The notes under the pieces were generated by a model, which did not search any database, was not told the DNA's origin, and saw nothing but the letters and a program-made list of their open reading frames with translations. A program made the translations under genes and the position numbers. Below are positions 31,204-40,847 of a stretch of 64,000 nt of DNA, piece after piece; the first letter of the stretch is position 1, and each line of letters opens with the position of its first letter. Origin of the DNA: Cycloclasticus sp. (lineage in GTDB: Bacteria > Pseudomonadota > Gammaproteobacteria > Methylococcales > Cycloclasticaceae); the NCBI GenBank assembly GCA_012959695.1, contig DUCS01000027.1, forward strand, positions 1 to 64,000, given 5' to 3'.

Positions 31204-32424
31204 ATGCCAGTCGGTGGTGTAGTTGCTTTAACATTAAAAGCCATATCAGGCATTCGAATTGGCACAGCCTCTGCGGGAATTTCTCAAACAATTCGAGATG
31301 ACGTGACGGTTTTCGAATTAGCAGCAGACACGCAAGTTGCTGCGGTGTTCACTAAAAATAAATTTTGTGCTGCGCCGGTTACGCTGGCTAAAAAACACCT
31401 CAAAGAATCGACCGCTAAATACCTATTAATCAATTCAGGTAATGCAAATGCAGGCTTGGGTGATGTAGGGTTACTGTCGGCGCAGCAGTGTTGCCAAGGT
31501 TTGGCTGCCATCGCCAACGTCGAGGCAGCGAATGTATTGCCCTTTTCGACCGGTGTTATTGGTGAGCCATTGCCGGTTGATAAATTAACGGCTGTATTAC
31601 AGGGTGCCGTTAATAATGTAGCCGAAGATAATTGGCCAAGCGCAGCGAAAGCGATTATGACCACGGATACCTGCGAAAAAGGTTGTAGTCGCACGTTTGA
31701 ATTGAATGGCACAGAAGCAACGATCACGGGCATTGCAAAAGGCTCGGGCATGATTCACCCGAATATGGCGACCATGTTGTCATACATCGCCACGGATATG
31801 CCCATTCAACAAGAATTGCTGCAGAAAATGCTCAACAAAGCCGCCGATGTATCGTTCAACCGTATAACGGTGGATGGTGATACCTCAACCAATGATGCCG
31901 TTGTGCTGATGGCAACGTCTAAGGTTGACGTTCCGTTAATTGATTCACAAGATGACCCGCGTTATGGGCTATTTTTGTCAAAACTAAAGGAAGTATGTTG
32001 TTACCTAGCCGAAGCCATTGTGCGTGATGGAGAGGGTGCGACCAAACTGATTAATATTCAGGTTGAGCATGCCAGAAGCGAGCAAGATGCAAAAGAAGTC
32101 GCCTATACCATTGCGCAGTCACCCTTAGTAAAAACTGCATTTTTTGCCAGTAATCCAAATTGGGGCCGTATTTTAGCCGCTGTTGGCCGCGCGAATATTG
32201 CAAACCTCAACGTCGATAAGGTGTCTATTTATCTCAACGATGTTTGCATTGTGGATGCAGGGAAACGAGCAGAGGATTACACCGAAGAACAGGGGCAAGC
32301 CGTAATGAACCAGGAAGAAATTACCGTACGTGTTTGTTTGGCGCAAGGTGACAGCAAGTTTTCAGTGCTCACATGTGACCTGTCCTATGACTACGTCAAA
32401 ATAAACGCCGAATATCGTTCTTAA
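31204..32424 (+). CDS. argJ: Bifunctional ornithine acetyltransferase / N-acetylglutamate synthase
   Basis: ArgJ recycles the acetyl group between N-acetylornithine and glutamate in arginine synthesis. Landmarks are GIRIGTASAGI, INSGNANAGLG, FSTGVIGEPLP, and the autoproteolysis site GMIHPNMATMLSYIATD in which Thr of the ATML stretch becomes the nucleophile. VDGDTSTNDAVVLMA and SNPNWGRILAAVGRA follow. 406 residues. It sits 46 bp after secA with GGAG as ribosome-binding site. Whether it is bifunctional or only a transacetylase cannot be told from sequence. Confidence 0.96.
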   Translation: MPVGGVVALTLKAISGIRIGTASAGISQTIRDDVTVFELAADTQVAAVFTKNKFCAAPVTLAKKHLKESTAKYLLINSGNANAGLGDVGLLSAQQCCQGLAAIANVEAANVLPFSTGVIGEPLPVDKLTAVLQGAVNNVAEDNWPSAAKAIMTTDTCEKGCSRTFELNGTEATITGIAKGSGMIHPNMATMLSYIATDMPIQQELLQKMLNKAADVSFNRITVDGDTSTNDAVVLMATSKVDVPLIDSQDDPRYGLFLSKLKEVCCYLAEAIVRDGEGATKLINIQVEHARSEQDAKEVAYTIAQSPLVKTAFFASNPNWGRILAAVGRANIANLNVDKVSIYLNDVCIVDAGKRAEDYTEEQGQAVMNQEEITVRVCLAQGDSKFSVLTCDLSYDYVKINAEYRS

Positions 32425-32445
32425 TTGGTTAGAAACAGTCGCTAA

Positions 32446-33384
32446 ATGTTACATGTAGCCGTCGGCGTTATAAAAAATAAACAAGGTGAAGTGTTAATCA
32501 CTCGTCGAGCTAGTGGCGCTCACCAAGGTGATTTATGGGAATTCCCTGGCGGCAAAGTAGAAGAAGGCGAAACCACCCATCAAGCATTAAAAAGAGAGTT
32601 GATTGAAGAGCTTGGCATCACCATTAGTTCGTCTAAGCCGATGCTCGATATTTATCATGACTATGGCGATTTGAAAGTACACCTTGATGTGCATCAGGTT
32701 GGTGCGTTCCATGGCCAGCCGCGTGGTTTAGAAAATCAACCACTCAAATGGCTGGCGACAACCGAACTCAAAAAGCATGCCTTTCCTGTGGCTAATAAGA
32801 AGATTATAGATAGCTTAAACCTGCCTTGTTATTATCCGATTGTCGATGATTCGTTGGGTAGTGCGCAACAGATGTTGGTGCATTTAAGTGAGTTGCTGGC
32901 GCAAGATTATTCAATGATTCAATTGCGAGCTAAGTCAATGGATAAAGTGGGCTTTGCGCAGTTGGCCAAAGCAGCAATGCAGTTATGCGATATAAAACGC
33001 GTGGCTCTGTTTTTAAACACGAGTGTCGACACAGCATTGGCACTGAATGCACAAGCAGTACACCTAAGCGCTGACGAGCTGATTTCGGCACACCTACCGC
33101 TTCCTAGTGGTCTTACGGTGGCAACCTCGTGCCATTGCGAGCAAGAACTAAGGCAAGCACAAGATGCGGGTGTTTTGTTTGCGGTTCTATCCCCCGTTGC
33201 AAGAACGTCATCGCACCCAAAATCGCAGCCGCTAGGTTGGGAGTTGTTTTCTAATACGGCAAAGAAATTCAAACTGCCCATTTTTGCGTTAGGTGGAGTG
33301 GGGCCTAAAGATATACAACAGGCAACGTTAATGGGGGCTTATGGTGTATCGGGTATTGGCGCGTTTAAAAAGGAAGCGAATTAA
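32446..33384 (+). CDS. Nudix hydrolase fused to a ThiE-like domain
   Basis: Residues about 1-128 form a MutT-type Nudix domain with a complete box, GGKVEEGETTHQALKRELIEELGI (here in two parts: GGKVEEGETTHQAL and KRELIEELGI), as in 8-oxo-dGTP diphosphatases. Residues about 133-312 resemble thiamine phosphate synthase, with YSMIQLRAKSMD, AVHLSADEL and LSPVARTSSHP...FALGGVGPKDI. This two-domain layout is known in gammaproteobacteria beside argJ and yacG. The ThiE half's activity is uncertain, since SPVARTSSHP replaces the usual GPxxxTxTK pattern. Confidence 0.88.
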   Translation: MLHVAVGVIKNKQGEVLITRRASGAHQGDLWEFPGGKVEEGETTHQALKRELIEELGITISSSKPMLDIYHDYGDLKVHLDVHQVGAFHGQPRGLENQPLKWLATTELKKHAFPVANKKIIDSLNLPCYYPIVDDSLGSAQQMLVHLSELLAQDYSMIQLRAKSMDKVGFAQLAKAAMQLCDIKRVALFLNTSVDTALALNAQAVHLSADELISAHLPLPSGLTVATSCHCEQELRQAQDAGVLFAVLSPVARTSSHPKSQPLGWELFSNTAKKFKLPIFALGGVGPKDIQQATLMGAYGVSGIGAFKKEAN

Positions 33385-33400
33385 CGTATTTCCAAAAAAA

Positions 33401-33586
33401 CTATTCCTCGGAAAATTGTTGTTTGTCCGTCAAGAAAGCTGGCTCACCTGCAATAGCGTGTTTTTCTGAAGCCCAGTCGCCCAAGTCAATCAACTTGCAG
33501 CGTTCGCAACAAAAGGGTTTGAAAGGGAATTCTTTTGTCCATAAGAGTTTTTTTGAACATGAAGGGCAAGAGATAGGTGTCGTCAT
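33401..33586 (-). CDS. yacG: DNA gyrase inhibitor / zinc-binding protein YacG
   Basis: This tiny (61-residue) zinc finger protein has the four family cysteines: CPSC at 7-10 and CCERC with C26 and C30, followed by the signature KLIDLGDWASE. In E. coli, YacG binds GyrB and inhibits gyrase. It lies downstream of zapD and coaE in the conserved coaE-zapD-yacG order. Confidence 0.95.
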   Translation of the reverse strand: MTTPISCPSCSKKLLWTKEFPFKPFCCERCKLIDLGDWASEKHAIAGEPAFLTDKQQFSEE

Positions 33587-33590
33587 AAGT

Positions 33591-34358
33591 TTAGAGCTGG
33601 CAGATGCTTAAAGTGAAATCAACGTTGTCCTTTGTTTGGCTGGGCCTTTCGGCTTCACTTGGCTGCATAAAACGCACGGTAAAGCGATGTTTTCCGCCGC
33701 TTATCTCTGCAAAGTACTCGCTGTTTATTGCCAGCGAAACGCGTAGCAGTTGCACAGGCTGAGCCGATTCAAGATTTTGTTGGTAGAAACCCGACTCAGC
33801 CGTTTTTAATGCGGGTGTTGCGCTAAAACGAATAAATTGTAAGAGTAAAGAAATGGCTTTTCTAATGGGGCTTAAATGGCCAGTCCAGGCATGTATTGCT
33901 TCTCGACGTTGTGCTAATGGCTTGTTTAACCAAAAGTGATACGCGGGTAGGTCAAAATCGCAAGTGCCGCCAGGTATGCTGTTGCGTTGAGCCAAACACT
34001 TCAATAAATCAACTTGCCCTATCACTTGGTCAATTCTGCCGGTGGTAGACATTAACTTAAGTTTTAATTGATTGAGCTGTTCGATGCTCTGCTCAAGCTT
34101 GTCGCGATCTACTTTCGGATTTTGGACAAAAACAACCAACGATTTGGTATGACGTTCAATTTCTTTGGTTATTTCATTTCTTAAGTCGGTTCTACCAGAA
34201 ATGGAAAGAATATCTAATAGACAGCCCAGCTCTGCACGATTTTGCCACTCACCATCGTGTTGTGAGAAGTGATGCATTTGCTCAAATAAATCCTCTAAGC
34301 GCAAAAAGGTTCGGATGCGTTCACTTAGTGGTAGTTCGTAAGTTATTCGTTCAGGCAC
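33591..34358 (-). CDS. zapD: Cell division protein ZapD
   Basis: ZapD (YacF) binds the FtsZ C-terminal tail and bundles protofilaments. The 255-residue protein shows the family features ITYELPLSERIRTFLRLEDLF at the N terminus (split here: ITYELPLSERIRTF, LRLEDLF), DLLDILSISGRTDLR-like residues, and GTCDFDLPAYHFWL in the beta domain. Located between coaE and yacG as in E. coli. It adds to the division genes of the window but is in a separate unit. Confidence 0.95.
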   Translation of the reverse strand: MPERITYELPLSERIRTFLRLEDLFEQMHHFSQHDGEWQNRAELGCLLDILSISGRTDLRNEITKEIERHTKSLVVFVQNPKVDRDKLEQSIEQLNQLKLKLMSTTGRIDQVIGQVDLLKCLAQRNSIPGGTCDFDLPAYHFWLNKPLAQRREAIHAWTGHLSPIRKAISLLLQFIRFSATPALKTAESGFYQQNLESAQPVQLLRVSLAINSEYFAEISGGKHRFTVRFMQPSEAERPSQTKDNVDFTLSICQL

Positions 34359-34384
34359 TTGATTGTCGTGAGCTCTTAAAGTGA

Positions 34385-35005
34385 CTATTTTGCAGGATAC
34401 GTGTGGTTTTTTCCAGTACTCATTTTCAGGTAAAGTGAGTGAAGTTTATCAATGTCACTCTTCAGTTTTTCTAATGTACCGTCATTGTTAAGAATGTCAT
34501 CTGCATGCGAGAGGCGAAATTCACGCGAGCATTGAGAATCCATAATCGAACCAATCATTGAATCGCTGAGTTGGTCGCGAGCTTTTACTCTTAATTTTTG
34601 TGCTTCCTCCGAGCAGTCAATCACCAGCACACGGTCAATGTTTTCTTGGTGTTTGGTTTCAAATAATAGCGGAATACTCAACATACCATATGGCGAATCA
34701 AACTCGTTAAGTTGTTGATCCATGGTTCGATAGATAATGGGGTGCAGAATGCTTTCCAGCAATGCTTTTTTGTTAGGCTTAGCAAACACCAGTTCGCGTA
34801 AGTATTTCCTGTTAAGCGAGCCGTTAGAAAGCAGTACTTGTTGCCCAAATGCGTTTTCGAGCTCAGTTAAGGCAGGTTGTCCTGTTTGTACAATAGCGTG
34901 TGAAATTTCATCAGCATCGACAACGGGTACATTCTTCTCTTTGAATAATTGGCTTACCGTCGTTTTGCCACAGCCAATACCGCCGGTTAAACCAATGGTT
35001 AGCAT
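34385..35005 (-). CDS. coaE: Dephospho-CoA kinase
   Basis: CoaE phosphorylates dephospho-CoA in the last step of coenzyme A synthesis. The P-loop GLTGGIGCGKTTV is at the N terminus, followed by VVDADEISHAIV, LLESILHPIIY, IPLLFET and the lid-region residues VIDCSEEAQ. 206 residues, normal. Only 6 bp separate it from the upstream pilD, so they are probably co-transcribed. Confidence 0.97.
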   Translation of the reverse strand: MLTIGLTGGIGCGKTTVSQLFKEKNVPVVDADEISHAIVQTGQPALTELENAFGQQVLLSNGSLNRKYLRELVFAKPNKKALLESILHPIIYRTMDQQLNEFDSPYGMLSIPLLFETKHQENIDRVLVIDCSEEAQKLRVKARDQLSDSMIGSIMDSQCSREFRLSHADDILNNDGTLEKLKSDIDKLHSLYLKMSTGKNHTYPAK

Positions 35006-35011
35006 GGGTGA

Positions 35012-35887
35012 TTACAAGCCAACGAATTGTAGATAAGCGTGGTTGATTTGGTTACCCCAGATTAGAGCAATAAACCCAGCAATCGATAAATAGGGCCCAA
35101 AGGGAATGGGCACGTTCTTATCGCGACCTTTAATCGCGATAAGTGAAAGGCCAATGATGGCACCAACAAAGGCCGATAGTATAATCACCAGCGGCAACAT
35201 TTGCCATCCTAGAAAAGCACCTATAGCGGCAAGAAGTTTAAAATCACCGTAGCCCATGCCTTCTTTGCCGGTCGCCAGTTTGAAGAGCCAAAACACAGAC
35301 CAAAGGGTCAAGTAGCCGGCTAAGGCGCCAATCAGCGCAACTTGCGGGGTGACAAAAACATTAAACAGGCTGATAAATAGCGCAAACCAAAGCAAAGGAA
35401 GCGTGATGTTGTCGGGTAATAATTGCGTGTCCAAGTCGATTAAAGTTAAGCAAATTAATACCCATGTGAAAAGTAAGGCTGCGCAAGTTTGTATGCTAAC
35501 GCCAAATTGCATAGCGATAAGAATAGACAATATAGCGGTAATTAATTCTACAGAGGGGTAGCGTATTGAAATGGATGCTTGGCAATTTTTACAACGCCCT
35601 CTTAGGAACAAGTAGCTCAAAACAGGGATGTTCTCAACCGCACTAATTTGCTGGTTGCAAGTAGGACAGTGTGAACGTGGTTGGGATAAATTGAAAACCG
35701 CCGGTGAAATGCTGTCAGTTTCTTCTTGTTCTAGAAAGCTCAAACATTCTTGTCGCCAGCTTCGTTGCAGCATAATCGGCAAGCGGTACACAACGACATT
35801 GAGAAAACTGCCGACGAGAAGGCCCAGTATGCCAACGGATAAGTATAAAAAAAGAGCGCTTTGTTCAAGCGCTTGAATTATGTTCAT
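35012..35887 (-). CDS. pilD: Type IV prepilin peptidase / N-methyltransferase
   Basis: This inner membrane aspartyl protease cleaves and methylates type IV pilins and type II pseudopilins. It has GSFLNVVVYRLP at the N terminus, a zinc-binding four-cysteine loop (CPTC and CKNC), and two catalytic aspartates in LIDLDTQLLPD and GYGDFKLLAAIGAFLG. 291 residues with seven to eight membrane segments. The usual upstream pilB and pilC are missing. Its substrates must be encoded elsewhere. Confidence 0.95.
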   Translation of the reverse strand: MNIIQALEQSALFLYLSVGILGLLVGSFLNVVVYRLPIMLQRSWRQECLSFLEQEETDSISPAVFNLSQPRSHCPTCNQQISAVENIPVLSYLFLRGRCKNCQASISIRYPSVELITAILSILIAMQFGVSIQTCAALLFTWVLICLTLIDLDTQLLPDNITLPLLWFALFISLFNVFVTPQVALIGALAGYLTLWSVFWLFKLATGKEGMGYGDFKLLAAIGAFLGWQMLPLVIILSAFVGAIIGLSLIAIKGRDKNVPIPFGPYLSIAGFIALIWGNQINHAYLQFVGL

Positions 35888-36205
35888 GTGTAGAACAACC
35901 GTTTCCTTAAAGAACTTTACTTATAGAATCTAAAGAAACTAGCGAAAAAGTTGTTTCAAAACGTCAAAAGACGAGTTGAGGTGAGGTTTTATCATGTTTA
36001 CGGCCCTATATTTTATTGTTTATTTATTTCGTGTTTCATATATATGATTCAATGCACGATATATAGTTAATAATAGTCTGTTATTAGAGAAAATGAAACG
36101 TCATTTAAGTTATCTTCTAACAAGCATAAAATGAAACACATTAGGGTAAAGCGGTTATATTTTTAACTACTTGTACCGTTTTGTTGATAGCAAAAGCCAC
36201 CATGC
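35888..36205. other. AT-rich intergenic region, no gene seen
   Basis: No convincing gene. Two direct copies of AAAATGAAAC (about 36090 and 36130) and a short inverted repeat TAATAA-N7-TTATTA (36068-36086) are visible. The region must hold the pilD promoter at its left side, but I cannot assign boxes with confidence. Part of it may be the lost 3' end of the truncated receiver gene next to it. Confidence 0.4.
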
Positions 36206-36448
36206 TCAAGCGAAAACTAATTCGCGTAAGGTGTGGAGTAGTTCATTGCCGGTCATGTCGCTGAGGTAATAAGCGCTTAAGATGAGGTCTGGCACGCCCA
36301 TTTTTATATAGTCTAAGGCTTCGCTTGCGGTGGTGACGGAATCAATTTTATCGATGGACAAGCTGTTAAGTTCGCGTTCAATGATGCGCTGTTGGGTTCT
36401 CGATGGCTCAACAATAAGCACATTTAAATCGTTTAAGTGTATATCCAT
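36206..36448 (-). pseudogene. Truncated receiver-like (CheY-fold) protein without the phosphoacceptor Asp
   Basis: The 80 residues cover only the first two thirds of a receiver domain (a normal one is about 120). LNVLIVEPSRTQQRIIEREL matches strand 1 and helix 1, with the acidic pair reduced to one Glu. The phosphorylation site region reads LILSAYYLSDMTG, so Ala stands where Asp is expected. Such non-phosphorylatable receivers occur as first domains of larger response regulators, and here the rest is missing after LRELVFA. ATG 36448 has AGGA a few bases upstream. It could also be a functional mini-protein. Confidence 0.6.
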
Positions 36449-36565
36449 AAATCCTCGCAATATTGTTTATTGTTTCAAGTTTAGTAGAAAATTTAAGTTT
36501 TACAGGAGAAATAAACGGTGTGTGAGTGATAAAATTTGCAACATAGTGAATGAGAGGGTTACGGA

Positions 36566-36772
36566 ATGAAAAAAGATGATGAATTAGCGCCGTCGTTTTG
36601 GCAAATGGTAGGCAGTACGATGTTGTCTTTTTTAGGTGTGTCGAAACAGTCGCGTAGGGAGCGTGATTTTAAATACGGAAACCCAAAGGTATTTATTGTT
36701 ACCGGTTTTATAATGGCTTTTTTGTTTATTATGATAGTGGTTGGGATTGTGCAGTTGGTGCTGCCTAGTTGA
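36566..36772 (+). CDS. DUF2970 family small membrane protein
   Basis: 68 residues. The soluble N-terminal half has SFWQMVGSTMLSFLGVSKQSRRERDF (split: SFWQMVGSTMLSFLGV, SKQSRRERDF), typical of DUF2970, followed by one membrane helix (about 43-65). Function unknown. ACGGA precedes the ATG. The stop abuts the stop of the convergent flavodoxin-like gene. Confidence 0.85.
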   Translation: MKKDDELAPSFWQMVGSTMLSFLGVSKQSRRERDFKYGNPKVFIVTGFIMAFLFIMIVVGIVQLVLPS

Positions 36773-37243
36773 TTAAATAATCCCCGCGTCTAGGCTGGCA
36801 GCGATGCAGGTGCCTAGCTCTTCACACTGTGCTGTGAATTCTTCTTTAAAATCTCCGCGACATGTTAGAACCTCTTGAACAATCCGCCACTTTAAGCCCG
36901 TTAGAATAGTTTCTAAAGCCCGTTTGGTGCCGGTTCCATCGTGCCCTGCGCGAATAATAATGGCGCACGGCAAGCCTTGTTTTTCTTCTAAACAAGGGTA
37001 GTAAATGCGGTCAAAGAAGTCCTTCATCGCGCCGCTCATGTAGGCTAAATTTTCCGGGGTTAAAAGAATAATGGCGTCAGCCGTTAAAACATCCTCTGCC
37101 GTTGCTTGTAAGGGTGCAATAAGACGGGCTTGAACCGCTTCAATATCTGGATGTTGTGCGCCACGTAACACAGCATCTGCTAAGGCTTTTAAGTTTGGTG
37201 AGGGTGTGTGAGCAATGAGCAGTAAGTTTTTCTTTGTGGTCAT
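36773..37243 (-). CDS. Flavodoxin-like NAD(P)H-dependent oxidoreductase
   Basis: This 156-residue flavodoxin fold has an FMN phosphate-binding start (LLLIAHTPSPNLKALADAV) and the middle LLTPENLAYMSGAMKDFFDR, typical of FMN reductase family proteins. The C-terminal part has IIRAGHDGTGTKRALE. Specific substrate unknown. It is convergent with and directly adjacent to the DUF2970 gene. Confidence 0.75.
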   Translation of the reverse strand: MTTKKNLLLIAHTPSPNLKALADAVLRGAQHPDIEAVQARLIAPLQATAEDVLTADAIILLTPENLAYMSGAMKDFFDRIYYPCLEEKQGLPCAIIIRAGHDGTGTKRALETILTGLKWRIVQEVLTCRGDFKEEFTAQCEELGTCIAASLDAGII

Positions 37244-37502
37244 TGGTTTTAATCAGCGTTATAAGAAAGTATGTCGCCGTAAGAATAGCATTTAGACGTT
37301 GATGTTTTTTGATTACAGCAAAGTGAATTTCTTTGTTCGTTTAAATAATTAGATTTTAACCCCCATCCCAGCCTTCCCCCTGTGAGGGGGAAGGGGTGGA
37401 GCCTGCCATTACAGTGAGTAGCATAATGCTGAGCTTGTGAAGCTCAACAGAGGCCGTGTAAATGCTGAAGCAGTTCCCAAATTTGCGAAGCTCAGAAAGA
37501 TA
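37244..37502. other. Intergenic region with a strong GC hairpin
   Basis: It contains CCTTCCCCC-TGTGA-GGGGGAAGG (37372-37394), a perfect 9-bp stem in sequence that is otherwise AT-rich. Flanking CCCCATCCCAG and GGGTGGAGCC extend the compositional island. This resembles dispersed intergenic palindromes of other proteobacteria. No T-run follows, so a simple terminator is unlikely. No gene seen. Confidence 0.6.
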
Positions 37503-40268
37503 TTATAAAGATGCTATTTTTTCTTTTTGCTCGTTCAGGTTATTTAGCTTTGATGAAATGTCTGCTTGCTTTGCTTTTTCTTTTTCCACAACGGCTGCGG
37601 GTGCTTTGTCTACAAACGAGGCGTTGGATAATTTGCCGCTAATTCTTGAGTTTTCTTTCTCTAACTTTTCGATCTCTTTGTTAAGGCGCTCCAGCTCGGC
37701 ATCTTTGTCGATTAATCCTGCCATTGGAATAAGTACTTGCATATCTCCTACTAGCGCTGTTGCAGACTGTGGCGCTTCATCGGTTGCTGATAAGGTAGTA
37801 ATGGATTCCAAACGTGCTAATTTTTCGAGTAAGTGCTTATTATCATTAAGTCGTTGTTGGTCATCAGTTGAGCTGTTGTTAAGTAAAACAGGCAGTGGCT
37901 TGTTGGGTGCGATGTTCATTTCGCCGCGAATTTTACGAATACCCATTACAAAATTCATTACCCAATTCATATCTGTTTCGGCTTTGGCTGATATTTTGTT
38001 ATCGTCGGGTTTGGGATAGGCTTGCAACATGATGGTATCGCCTGACTTGCCGGCCATTGGGGCGATTTGTTGCCAAATTTCTTCAGTAATAAACGGCATA
38101 ATGGGGTGTAATAAACGAAGCACGGCTTCGAGTACGCGGACTAAAGTTTGGCGCGTGCCTCTTTTTTGTTCGCCGCTGCTGTTTTCGTCCATTAATATGG
38201 GTTTTGACAGTTCTAAATACCAGTCACAATATTCGTTCCATAGAAATTCGTACAGTGAGTGAGCGGCTAAATCGAAACGGTATTTTTCGATAGAGGCGAT
38301 AACACTGGCTTCGGTTTTCTGTAGGCGCGAAACAATCCATTGATCCGGCAGGCTGTATTCGCAAACTTCATTACCAAGGCCGGTATCTTCGCCTTCGGTG
38401 TTCATCAACACGTAACGCGTGGCGTTCCATAGTTTATTGCAGAAGTTTCTATTGCCTTCGATACGATTTAGGTCAAAACGGATGTCGCGTCCGGTTGAAG
38501 CCAGTGACGCGAAAGTGAAGCGTAATGCATCGGTGCCAAAAGCGGGGATGCCGTCGGGAAAGTGTTTACGCGTATCCTTATCGATCTTTTTCGCCATTTT
38601 AGGTTGCATTAAACCTTTGGTGCGCTTTTCCAATAGTGCCTCTAAGGTAATGCCGTCTATGAGATCAATCGGATCAAGCACATTGCCTTTGGATTTGGAC
38701 ATTTTTTGCCCTTCGGCGTCACGCACAAGGCCGTGAATGTAAATTTCTTTGAACGGCACATTGTCCATAAACTTAAGTCCCATCATGATCATTCTGGCAA
38801 CCCAGAAGAAGATGATGTCGAAACCAGTAACCAACACGCTGGTTGGATAGAAGGTATCAAGCTCTGGTGTTTTATCGGGCCAACCTAAGGTTGAAAATGG
38901 CCACAAGGCGGATGAAAACCAAGTATCAAGAACGTCTTCATCTTGCGTCAGTACGAGGTCGTCGGCCAGTTGGTTTTTCTGGCGCACTTCGGTTTCGTTT
39001 CTGCCTACGTAAATGTTGCCATCAACGTCGTACCAGGCGGGGATGCGGTGTCCCCACCAAATTTGCCGGGAGATACACCAGTCCTGAATATCGTTCATCC
39101 AGTTGTAGTAGGTTTTGTCCCAATTTTCAGGCACAAATTTAATTTTGCCGCTTTTAACCGCTTCAATGGCTGGTTCGGCTAATGGCTTGGCTTTTACAAA
39201 CCATTGGTCGGTGAGCAAAGGTTCAATAATAACGCCGGAGCGGTCGCCGCGTGGAATCATGAGCTTGTGATCTTCGACCTTGACCAGCAAGCCTAAGGCG
39301 TCTAAATCGCTAACAATTTGTTTGCGGGCCTCAACACGGTCTAAACCTCGGTAAGCTTTAGGCATTTCGTCATTAATGCTTGCGTCAACAGTGAAAATGT
39401 TAATAAGTGGCATATCGTGACGTTGGCCGACTTCGTAATCGTTAAAGTCATGCGCAGGAGTTATTTTTACGCAACCCGTGCCAAACTCTGGGTCTACGTA
39501 ATCATTGGCAATAATCGGAATTTCTCGGTTGCATAAAGGTAAGGCAACGGTCTTTCCAATTAAGTGCTGATAACGTTCGTCATTTGGGTGAACAGCTACG
39601 CAGGCATCACCCAGCATGGTTTCTGGACGCGTGGTAGCAACCACAAGTTCGCCGCTGCCATCGGTTAGTGGGTAGCGCATATGCCACATATGGCCTTGTT
39701 CTTCTTGCGATATTACTTCAAGGTCTGATACGGCGGTGTGTAGTTTAGGGTCCCAATTTACGAGACGTTTACCACGGTAAATTAGGCCTTCTTCATGCAA
39801 TTTAACAAAGACTTCATTGACCGCTTTGGATAAACCTTCATCCATTGTAAAACGTTCGCGTGACCAATCTAGCGAGGTGCCCATACGGCGTAGTTGTTGA
39901 GTAATGGTGTTGCCAGATTCTTCTTTCCAATCCCAAATGCGCTCGACGAATTTCTCGCGGCCTAGATCGTGGCGTGTTTTACCTTCAGCATTAAGCTGGC
40001 GTTCTACCACCATTTGAGTGGCGATGCCTGCATGGTCACTGCCTGCTTGCCATAACGTGTTGTTGCCTTGCATACGGTGGTAACGGGTGAGCGAATCCAT
40101 GATGGTGTCTTGAAAGGCGTGCCCCATGTGTAAACTACCGGTGACATTTGGCGGTGGAATCATGATGCAGTAAGCATTGTCTCCGCCCTGAGGTTCAAAG
40201 TAACCTTGTTGCTCCCATTGATCGTACCAGCGGGATTCTATGTTGTGTGGGGCGTATGTTTTTTCCAT
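37503..40268 (-). CDS. valS: Valyl-tRNA synthetase
   Basis: This class Ia aminoacyl-tRNA synthetase charges tRNA-Val. The HIGH-type motif is [15 protein letters not shown] (HMGH) near residue 45, the editing domain has [10 protein letters not shown] and [21 protein letters not shown] is the KMSKS loop, and a C-terminal coiled-coil arm ends the protein (about 855-920). 921 residues, normal. On the minus strand, a TATAAT-like box (40302-40307) lies 34-39 bp upstream, but no good -35. Its usual neighbour holC is now 3.1 kb away because of inserted DNA. Confidence 0.98.
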   Translation of the reverse strand: MEKTYAPHNIESRWYDQWEQQGYFEPQGGDNAYCIMIPPPNVTGSLHMGHAFQDTIMDSLTRYHRMQGNNTLWQAGSDHAGIATQMVVERQLNAEGKTRHDLGREKFVERIWDWKEESGNTITQQLRRMGTSLDWSRERFTMDEGLSKAVNEVFVKLHEEGLIYRGKRLVNWDPKLHTAVSDLEVISQEEQGHMWHMRYPLTDGSGELVVATTRPETMLGDACVAVHPNDERYQHLIGKTVALPLCNREIPIIANDYVDPEFGTGCVKITPAHDFNDYEVGQRHDMPLINIFTVDASINDEMPKAYRGLDRVEARKQIVSDLDALGLLVKVEDHKLMIPRGDRSGVIIEPLLTDQWFVKAKPLAEPAIEAVKSGKIKFVPENWDKTYYNWMNDIQDWCISRQIWWGHRIPAWYDVDGNIYVGRNETEVRQKNQLADDLVLTQDEDVLDTWFSSALWPFSTLGWPDKTPELDTFYPTSVLVTGFDIIFFWVARMIMMGLKFMDNVPFKEIYIHGLVRDAEGQKMSKSKGNVLDPIDLIDGITLEALLEKRTKGLMQPKMAKKIDKDTRKHFPDGIPAFGTDALRFTFASLASTGRDIRFDLNRIEGNRNFCNKLWNATRYVLMNTEGEDTGLGNEVCEYSLPDQWIVSRLQKTEASVIASIEKYRFDLAAHSLYEFLWNEYCDWYLELSKPILMDENSSGEQKRGTRQTLVRVLEAVLRLLHPIMPFITEEIWQQIAPMAGKSGDTIMLQAYPKPDDNKISAKAETDMNWVMNFVMGIRKIRGEMNIAPNKPLPVLLNNSSTDDQQRLNDNKHLLEKLARLESITTLSATDEAPQSATALVGDMQVLIPMAGLIDKDAELERLNKEIEKLEKENSRISGKLSNASFVDKAPAAVVEKEKAKQADISSKLNNLNEQKEKIASL

Positions 40269-40429
40269 CTTGAAAGCTTAATCGTTGATTTTAAAGGCGG
40301 TATTATAGCTTTGTTGATGGGGTTGAGGGTATTGGTGAGCAAGTTTTCTTGCTTGAAAATGGTTCAAAAGACAGATGGTCGTCCATTGTGATTTAATTGG
40401 CTGTGTATATAAATGTAGTTTTCGCTGCC

Positions 40430-40847
40430 GCTAGGGCGTTACTTTCTTTTTACGACAAAAAGAAAGTAACCAAAGAAAAGGTCGCCTAAATCGCAGGAAT
40501 TAATTTTTTTTCGGGTTCGCGCTAAACTCGCTATGCTCAAACAAAGCGCTCTCTTATCCGAAAAACAATTAATTTCTAACGCGATAAAAGGGGAAGGTAA
40601 GTCAAAATTTCTTGCTACAAGGGTTTTGATTTTAATCCCCCTCTTAATCTCACTGAAAATAAGCAATTAAAATAGGGCTTTCTGCTGTGGTTGTGTGAGC
40701 ATGCTGTTTGCGAGTTCCATAGCAGCTATTTTCATTGTTTATTTGAAGGAACCCTTTAGGGTGAGAGTAAATGGGTGGCATTTTTCTGGTTACTCTTTTG
40801 TTGCTACTGACAAAAGAGTCACTCGACCTTTAGGGCGAAACCCTAGC
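40430..40847. repeat. Inverted pair of intergenic repeat modules (MITE-like)
   Basis: The left module has GCTAGGG (40430-40436), then a perfect 14-bp stem GTTACTTTCTTTTT / AAAAAGAAAGTAAC (40438-40470). The right module, read on the minus strand, has GCTAGGG (40841-40847), then a related imperfect stem of GTTACTCTTTTGT type (40789-40822) and a similar AACCAGAAAAATGCC tail. The two modules bound about 420 bp with 7-bp terminal inverted repeats and no real gene. It looks like a non-autonomous element or a pair of dispersed repeats. Confidence 0.55.

Noticed and set aside
37462..38019. 185-residue open frame on the plus strand
   Set aside because: It is antisense to the coiled-coil end of valS, which is clearly the real gene. 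Its serine-rich composition is typical of a shadow frame.
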